From: PSRI01 sp041484195
Lineage (GTDB): Bacteria > Bacteroidota > Bacteroidia > Chitinophagales > Chitinophagaceae
Assembly (NCBI GenBank): GCA_041484195.1
Contig: JBGPHC010000042.1
Location: forward strand, 1-29,443
Reading direction: 5' to 3'
Length of the DNA stretch: 29,443 bases
Below the pieces are notes generated by a model. It was given only the letters and a program-made list of their open reading frames with translations, was not told the DNA's origin and ran no database searches. This document shows, piece by piece, positions 25,483-29,443 of the stretch (its first letter is position 1; each line of letters begins with the position of its first letter). A program made the position numbers and the translations under genes.

Positions 25483-27482
25483 CAGACTAATTTAAAGACT
25501 GTGCCCAAAAACACAAAGACAATGAAAAATATCCCATATAGAATATACATCTGGATATTGCCATTTTGAATAAATTGAAAATAGTTCAGGGTATAAAGAA
25601 GCCGGTCAACAATTTTGTCAAATATCCTGGTTGCAAAAAAGTCACTGTAATGAGATGAATATTTTCTTTCCGCCGGAAAGATTTCATTAGTCCCGATTTC
25701 GCTGTATTTCTTTTTTTCCAAAACAATAAAATTCAAAAGTTTTCCAAGTGATTTTGAAAATGATTTACCCGTATATTGACTTCTTGATGAAGGTGCCGGG
25801 TATCCGCAACCCCAGGTTGAACCCAATGCAACCGGGTGTTTTCGGGTGAGGCTTTTTCTGATGAAGTATATCAAAATAGGCAACAGCAAAAACAACATGG
25901 CATATTTTCCAATTGCTGATATGCTGCTAATTAATGAAGAAGGAATTGAAAAATTTTCTCCCGGGATGGCCGGAATAAATTTCGACACAATTCCATTGAC
26001 CACCAAAAAATAAAATTTAGGGAACAGGCCAATTGAAACCATAATGCTTAAAATAACATATTGCGGCAATCGCATAATAATCGATACTTCCTTTGGTTGT
26101 TGGTGCAGGTGAGTTCGGGGTGTGCCGAGAAATACGGTTCCAAAACTCTTGGTAAAAGTCAACATTGAGATCCCCCCGATTATTGCCAGCCCCGCCAGAG
26201 AGAAAATCATCAGGGTAATATAAGCTATCCCTATTGATTTTATGCCAAGTAAAATTCCGCTGTATAGGAGAAATTCTGATACAAACCCGTTAAATGGAGG
26301 CAATCCACCGATTGCCATTCCTCCAATAAGGAAAAATATGGCTGTTTGCGGCATCCATTTCATCAACCCACCCAGCTTTTCCATATCCCGCGTATGGGTT
26401 TGCTGATAAACAGAACCGGCACTAAAGAAAAGAAGTGATTTAAATAGAGAATGGTTCAGTGTATGCAGCAAAGCCCCTGTAAATCCCAAAACAACCAATA
26501 GACTATTTCCATTTCCAATTCCCAACAAGCCAAGCCCGATACCGATTCCAATGATGCCTATATTTTCAATGGTGCAGTAGGCAAGCATCTTTTTCAGATC
26601 CCGGTGTACCGCTGCATTTAAAATACCATATAATCCTGTGAATACAGAAAGAATAATTATTATTTCTCCCAAAACGATATAATCCTGCTTTAGGAAAAAA
26701 ATAATCCGGAATATTCCATAAATGCCCAATTTAACAATGACACCGGACATGACTCCTGAAATATGAGAAGGCGCTGCCGGGTGTGCCTGGGGCAGCCAGG
26801 AATGCAAAGGAATAAACCCCGCTTTTATGCCAAACCCCACAAAAAATAAAAGGAACAGCCAAAGGTTTGTGTTGGAAGAGAAGAATTTTGCAATTGCCGA
26901 AAACTCAAATGAGCCTTCTGAAAAATAAACCCAGATAAAGGCCGCAGCCAGAAAAAGCACCCCAATGTGCATTTGCACGAGATAATTTATCCCTGCCTTA
27001 AGGGTTGTTTTGTCTTGATGGTTAAAGATAACAAGCAGAAAAGAGGAAATTGACATTAACTCCCATACAATCAGAAAAGCCAGGCCATTTTGCACCATGC
27101 AAACCCACAACATAGAAGACTGAAACAACAAAAACAACATCCAATGAAAGGAAAGATTTGCTCTTTGCTGGTGATATTGTTTCATATACCCTATTCCATA
27201 AAAAGCTCCGTTAATGCAGGTTAAATTGATGATAAGAATAAACCAGGCCGAAAGACTGTCAACATGAAATGAAATGTTTCCAAAAACACGGGTTTTGCCT
27301 ATAATAAGCACAACATCATTGCCGGCTAAAGCCTTCACGGCAAGAATAGATGTAACAGCAGCAACTAAACAAACAAAAATGAAATTGGCTTTTGCCTTTA
27401 TAGAATGTGGTAATAGTGGAATAGATACAATTCCTGCAACAGGTAATAATATGGCTAAAGACAATAATAAAGAGTCTGGCAT
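25482..27482 (-). CDS. hyfB: HyfB-like antiporter subunit, first tandem copy
   Basis: A 666-residue polytopic protein opening the operon. It has E141 (LIVWELMSISSF), K220 (VGFGIKAGFIPLHSWLP), H234, K251, LLHTLNHSLFKSLLF and PPFNGFVSEFLLY, all expected for ion-translocating antiporter-like subunits. The C-terminal STWGCGYPAPSSRSQYTGKSF is HyfB-like. E. coli hydrogenase-4 has HyfB, HyfD and HyfF, and this copy takes the place of one of them, but it is far more like the next gene than like HyfD. The ATG at 27482 lies 5 bases after the end of a decayed reading frame on the same strand. I could not find a TAnnTTTG promoter directly upstream. Confidence 0.88.
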   Translation of the reverse strand: MPDSLLLSLAILLPVAGIVSIPLLPHSIKAKANFIFVCLVAAVTSILAVKALAGNDVVLIIGKTRVFGNISFHVDSLSAWFILIINLTCINGAFYGIGYMKQYHQQRANLSFHWMLFLLFQSSMLWVCMVQNGLAFLIVWELMSISSFLLVIFNHQDKTTLKAGINYLVQMHIGVLFLAAAFIWVYFSEGSFEFSAIAKFFSSNTNLWLFLLFFVGFGIKAGFIPLHSWLPQAHPAAPSHISGVMSGVIVKLGIYGIFRIIFFLKQDYIVLGEIIIILSVFTGLYGILNAAVHRDLKKMLAYCTIENIGIIGIGIGLGLLGIGNGNSLLVVLGFTGALLHTLNHSLFKSLLFFSAGSVYQQTHTRDMEKLGGLMKWMPQTAIFFLIGGMAIGGLPPFNGFVSEFLLYSGILLGIKSIGIAYITLMIFSLAGLAIIGGISMLTFTKSFGTVFLGTPRTHLHQQPKEVSIIMRLPQYVILSIMVSIGLFPKFYFLVVNGIVSKFIPAIPGENFSIPSSLISSISAIGKYAMLFLLLPILIYFIRKSLTRKHPVALGSTWGCGYPAPSSRSQYTGKSFSKSLGKLLNFIVLEKKKYSEIGTNEIFPAERKYSSHYSDFFATRIFDKIVDRLLYTLNYFQFIQNGNIQMYILYGIFFIVFVFLGTVFKLV

Positions 27483-27487
27483 AGATA

Positions 27488-27893
27488 TTAGGTATAGTGA
27501 TTATGCTGGTTTTTCCTGTTCTGATTCACTTGCCTTGAACAATTCAGCACTTGACGGATATTAGTTTTCCTGAAAGAGGCATTATTTTTCTCCGATAGTT
27601 TTTGCAACTCATTTTGCAATATGTGCAGGTCCTTAATGACAAGGTACCTGAAAAGATCATTATAAAAGAGGTGTTGCCATATAGGAGAATTGCCTTTAAG
27701 GTTTCCATATGTCTGACTAAACCTTAAAAAATCCTTTCAGGCATAAAGCTGGTCCGAAAATATTCATTCTATCCAGCCCACTGTCTTCACGATATTGCAG
27801 TAATACTTTCTGGTCACCGGTCAATACTACTGTCGCATTTATCTGGCTCCAACTTGTCATCAACCGGCAAGCGGGCATCAATTTGGTAATCAT
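27488..27893 (-). pseudogene. Decayed reading frame upstream of the hyf-like operon
   Basis: Two short minus-strand frames read like one protein broken by a frameshift. Part one (27717-27893, 58 residues from an ATG) includes MTSWSQINATVVLTGDQKVL and GLDRMNIFGPAL. Part two (27488-27736) lacks a start codon and reads FSQTYGNLKGNSPIWQHL, then FRYLVIKDLHILQNELQKLS. Removing one base in the T6 run (plus-strand A6 at 27726-27731) joins them into a 130-residue product that ends 5 bases before the first hyfB-like gene. Upstream of 27893 the same frame hits stops. I do not recognise the family. It may be a decayed cotranscribed gene, or a homopolymer sequencing error. Confidence 0.3.
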
Positions 27894-28144
27894 TAGACTT
27901 CTACGAAGCTATTACATCTTCATTTTTCCTGAATGCTGAAGTCCCCCTAAAATTTTCCAGATGTATTTCCTGAGAGCCGGAAAGCTTTTAATTACAAACC
28001 CCAACATAGACTTCAATTAATTGAAAATCAATATATTCATAGGCATTGGTGCCCTGCAATCCATTATTTTTTGTGCTCCGATATTCAAAATGCAAAGCTA
28101 TTTGACCCCAAACTGTATTGCGGTAAACCTTATCTTTTGAAAAA

Positions 28145-28348
28145 GTGAGTTTTGTCAATTTTAGGGATGATCTTCTCTCACATGCTAGCATCAAATGCAT
28201 TTTTCCAATTGAAAATGGGACTTTAGAAAAACTGCAAAGTATTAATACCAGTCTTAGCTGGGTAATTTCTATGGGCTGGATTGTTGGGGGAGGGGGAATT
28301 GCGATTATTTTTATAGCTGGATCAAGAATTAAGCGGATTGGGGGGTGA
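28145..28348 (+). CDS. Possible small single-helix protein (weak)
   Basis: A 67-residue frame from a GTG. Residues 1-33 are soluble and the rest forms one glycine-rich hydrophobic helix (SWVISMGWIVGGGGIAIIFI) with a basic end. It lies 19 bases before the GxxExxY gene on the same strand. There is no ATG, no ribosome-binding signal and no recognised family, and a longer minus-strand frame (27988-28476) covers the same bases. It is the more protein-like of the two, but neither is secure. Otherwise I see no gene in 27894-28361. Confidence 0.2.
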   Translation: MSFVNFRDDLLSHASIKCIFPIENGTLEKLQSINTSLSWVISMGWIVGGGGIAIIFIAGSRIKRIGG

Positions 28349-28367
28349 CACAGATTAAATCTTGACG

Positions 28368-28766
28368 ATGGATGGTTTAAAATATAAAGACATAACCGAA
28401 AAAATCTTAGGCGCTTCTTTCGAGGTTCACAAGTTTTTAGGAAACGGTTTTCAGGAAGTGATATATCAGAGAGCATTGGCTCACGAATTGAATAAAGCCG
28501 GTCTGAAGTATGCCAGGGAAATTGAACAGGATATTTTTTATAAAGATATTCCTGAACCTATTGGAAGAAGGAGAGCCGATTTTGTAGTTGAGGGGAAAGT
28601 GCTGATAGAACTTAAATCAGTCATTGAATTATTAGGTGCTCATTTGGCACAGACTCTAAATTACCTTAAGGCTTACCGCCTGGAAGTAGGGCTTCTGATA
28701 AACTTCGGCGAGAAAAGCCTACAATTTAAGCGCCTTGTAATGACACAACGCGGATTAATGGATTGA
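28368..28766 (+). CDS. GxxExxY-family protein (PDDEXK-like fold)
   Basis: A 132-residue cytosolic protein. The family signature G27-F-Q-E30-V-I-Y33 (in LGNGFQEVIYQRAL) is intact. The core RRRADFVVEGKVLIELKS supplies D71, E81 and K83 in the D-(x)n-ExK arrangement of PDDEXK-like nucleases. HLAQTLNYLKAYRLEVGLLINFG is the typical C-terminal helix and strand. I chose the ATG at 28368 over an in-frame TTG two codons upstream. The molecular role of the family is unproven. The gene sits between short 17-bp-family repeats, and its last codons lie in repeat-like sequence (CGCGGATTAATGG). A 92-bp tandem array begins about 90 bases downstream. Confidence 0.88.
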   Translation: MDGLKYKDITEKILGASFEVHKFLGNGFQEVIYQRALAHELNKAGLKYAREIEQDIFYKDIPEPIGRRRADFVVEGKVLIELKSVIELLGAHLAQTLNYLKAYRLEVGLLINFGEKSLQFKRLVMTQRGLMD

Positions 28767-28783
28767 GGATGGCACAGACAAAA

Positions 28784-28817
28784 CAGATCACGGATTAACG
28801 CAGATCACGGATTAAAT
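28784..28817. repeat. Two 17-bp repeat units downstream of the GxxExxY gene
   Basis: CAGATCACGGATTAACG (28784-28800) and CAGATCACGGATTAAAT (28801-28817) are adjacent 17-base units. Their reverse complements match the 17-bp units at 3468-3518 with few differences, so the same family occurs twice in the window in opposite orientations. Degenerate pieces also lie at 28332-28360 before the gene and at 28746-28760 in its 3' end. Confidence 0.7.
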
Positions 28818-28852
28818 GGATTGAGAGATGGAGCGGATAAAGTATATTTTAT

Positions 28853-29443
28853 ATTAGCTATACCTGACCCTGGCATAATCAAAAAATCAGTGGAATCATT
28901 TAATCCCCGGGAATTGATCGCGGACCGGGCGGATATTATATATTAGCTATACCTGACCCTGGCATCAAAAAATCAGTGGAATCATTTAATCCCCGGGAAT
29001 TGATCGCGGACTGGGCGGATACTATATAATATTAGCTATACCTGACCATGGCATAATCAATAAATTAGTGGAATCATTTAATCCGCGGGAATTGATCGCG
29101 GACTGGGCGGATACTATATAATATTAGCTATACCTGACCATGGCATAATCAATAAATTAGTGGAATCATTTAATCCCCGGGAATTGATCACGGACTAGGC
29201 GGATACTATATAATATTAGCTATACCTGACCCTGGCATAATCAATAAATTAGTGGAATCATTTAATCCCCGGGAATTGATCACGGACTGGGCGGATACTA
29301 TATAATATTAGCTATACCTGACCCTGGCATAATCAAAAAATCAGTGGAATCATTTAATCCCCGGGAATTGATCGCGGACTGGGCGGATACTATATAATAT
29401 TAGCTATACCTGACCATGGCATAATCAATAAATCAGTGGAATC
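28853..29443. repeat. Tandem array of 89-92 bp units, running off the window
   Basis: Units begin ATTAGCTATACCTGACC at 28853, 28942, 29031, 29123, 29215, 29307 and 29399. The first two are 89 bp, the next four are 92 bp, and the seventh is cut by the window end. Copies differ at few positions (for example CCTGG/CATGG, AAAAAATCAG/AATAAATTAG, GATCGCGG/GATCACGG). There are no unique spacers, so it is not a CRISPR array. 92 is not a multiple of three, so it is not a simple repeated-protein gene. Every unit holds CCCGGGAATTGATC (CGCGGG in one copy) and ends in TATATAAT or a close variant. Confidence 0.95.

Noticed and set aside
18176..27482. Functional [NiFe] hydrogenase or formate hydrogenlyase
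   Set aside because: All Ni-binding CxxC motifs in the large subunit are lost, and no hyp maturation or formate dehydrogenase gene is in the window.
27988..28476. Minus-strand reading frame of 162 codons
   Set aside because: It runs into the GxxExxY gene and has a proline run antisense to a glycine-rich helix. Its C-terminal third (GQIALHFEYRSTKNNGLQGT) looks somewhat protein-like, so it could be a decayed fragment, but I could not support it as a gene.
28853..29443. CRISPR array
   Set aside because: Whole 89-92 bp units are repeated with no unique spacers, and no cas gene is present.

Overview
The window looks like a chromosomal segment of a Bacteroidota bacterium, most likely Chitinophagaceae-like. 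The placement is inferred from four things: promoters of the TTG-N19-TAnnTTTG type with no Shine-Dalgarno sequences; a tyrosine recombinase of the IntDOT type; a large DUF2723 membrane protein; and dispersed palindromic repeats of a kind I associate with this phylum from memory. No rRNA or other taxonomic marker is present.

Layout. (1) 1-2285 is the edge of an integrated element: a fragment of a YhcG/DUF1016 gene, a tyrosine recombinase, inverted repeats, two rho-independent terminators and an intact tRNA-Lys(TTT). A 17-bp copy of the tRNA 3' end lies 178 bp from the real one. (2) 2383-18025 is ordinary chromosome, about 50% GC in sampled lines. It holds a SAM hydroxide adenosyltransferase, a DUF2723/GT117-type membrane glycosyltransferase, a VWA + AAA (Mg-chelatase-like) pair, murB, an NAD(P)-binding epimerase-like protein, priA, a 900-bp gene-free block of palindromic repeats, a DUF4258 protein with a PlsC-type acyltransferase, mtaB, and a small alpha-beta barrel protein. 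(3) 18176-27482 is a tightly packed seven-gene minus-strand operon resembling hydrogenase-4/formate hydrogenlyase (hyfB-hyfB-hyfC-hyfE-hyfF-hyfG-hyfI), about 39% GC in sampled lines. (4) 27483-29443 holds a decayed reading frame, a GxxExxY-family gene between short 17-bp repeats, and a tandem array of 89-92 bp units that runs off the window.

The most notable item is the hyf-like operon. All the ion-pumping membrane subunits are present, and one of them is duplicated in tandem. The large subunit has lost the Ni-binding cysteines, and the small subunit has lost three of the four cysteines of its proximal Fe-S cluster, replaced by Asp, Asp and Asn. Only one ferredoxin-type cluster site remains. 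It is therefore not a hydrogenase. It fits the energy-converting-hydrogenase-related (Ehr) class or a relative that has lost even more metal, and its electron donor, acceptor and function cannot be read from the sequence.

The rest of the chromosome is mostly housekeeping: MurB (cell wall), PriA (replication restart), MtaB (tRNA modification) and PlsC-type (phospholipid) genes.
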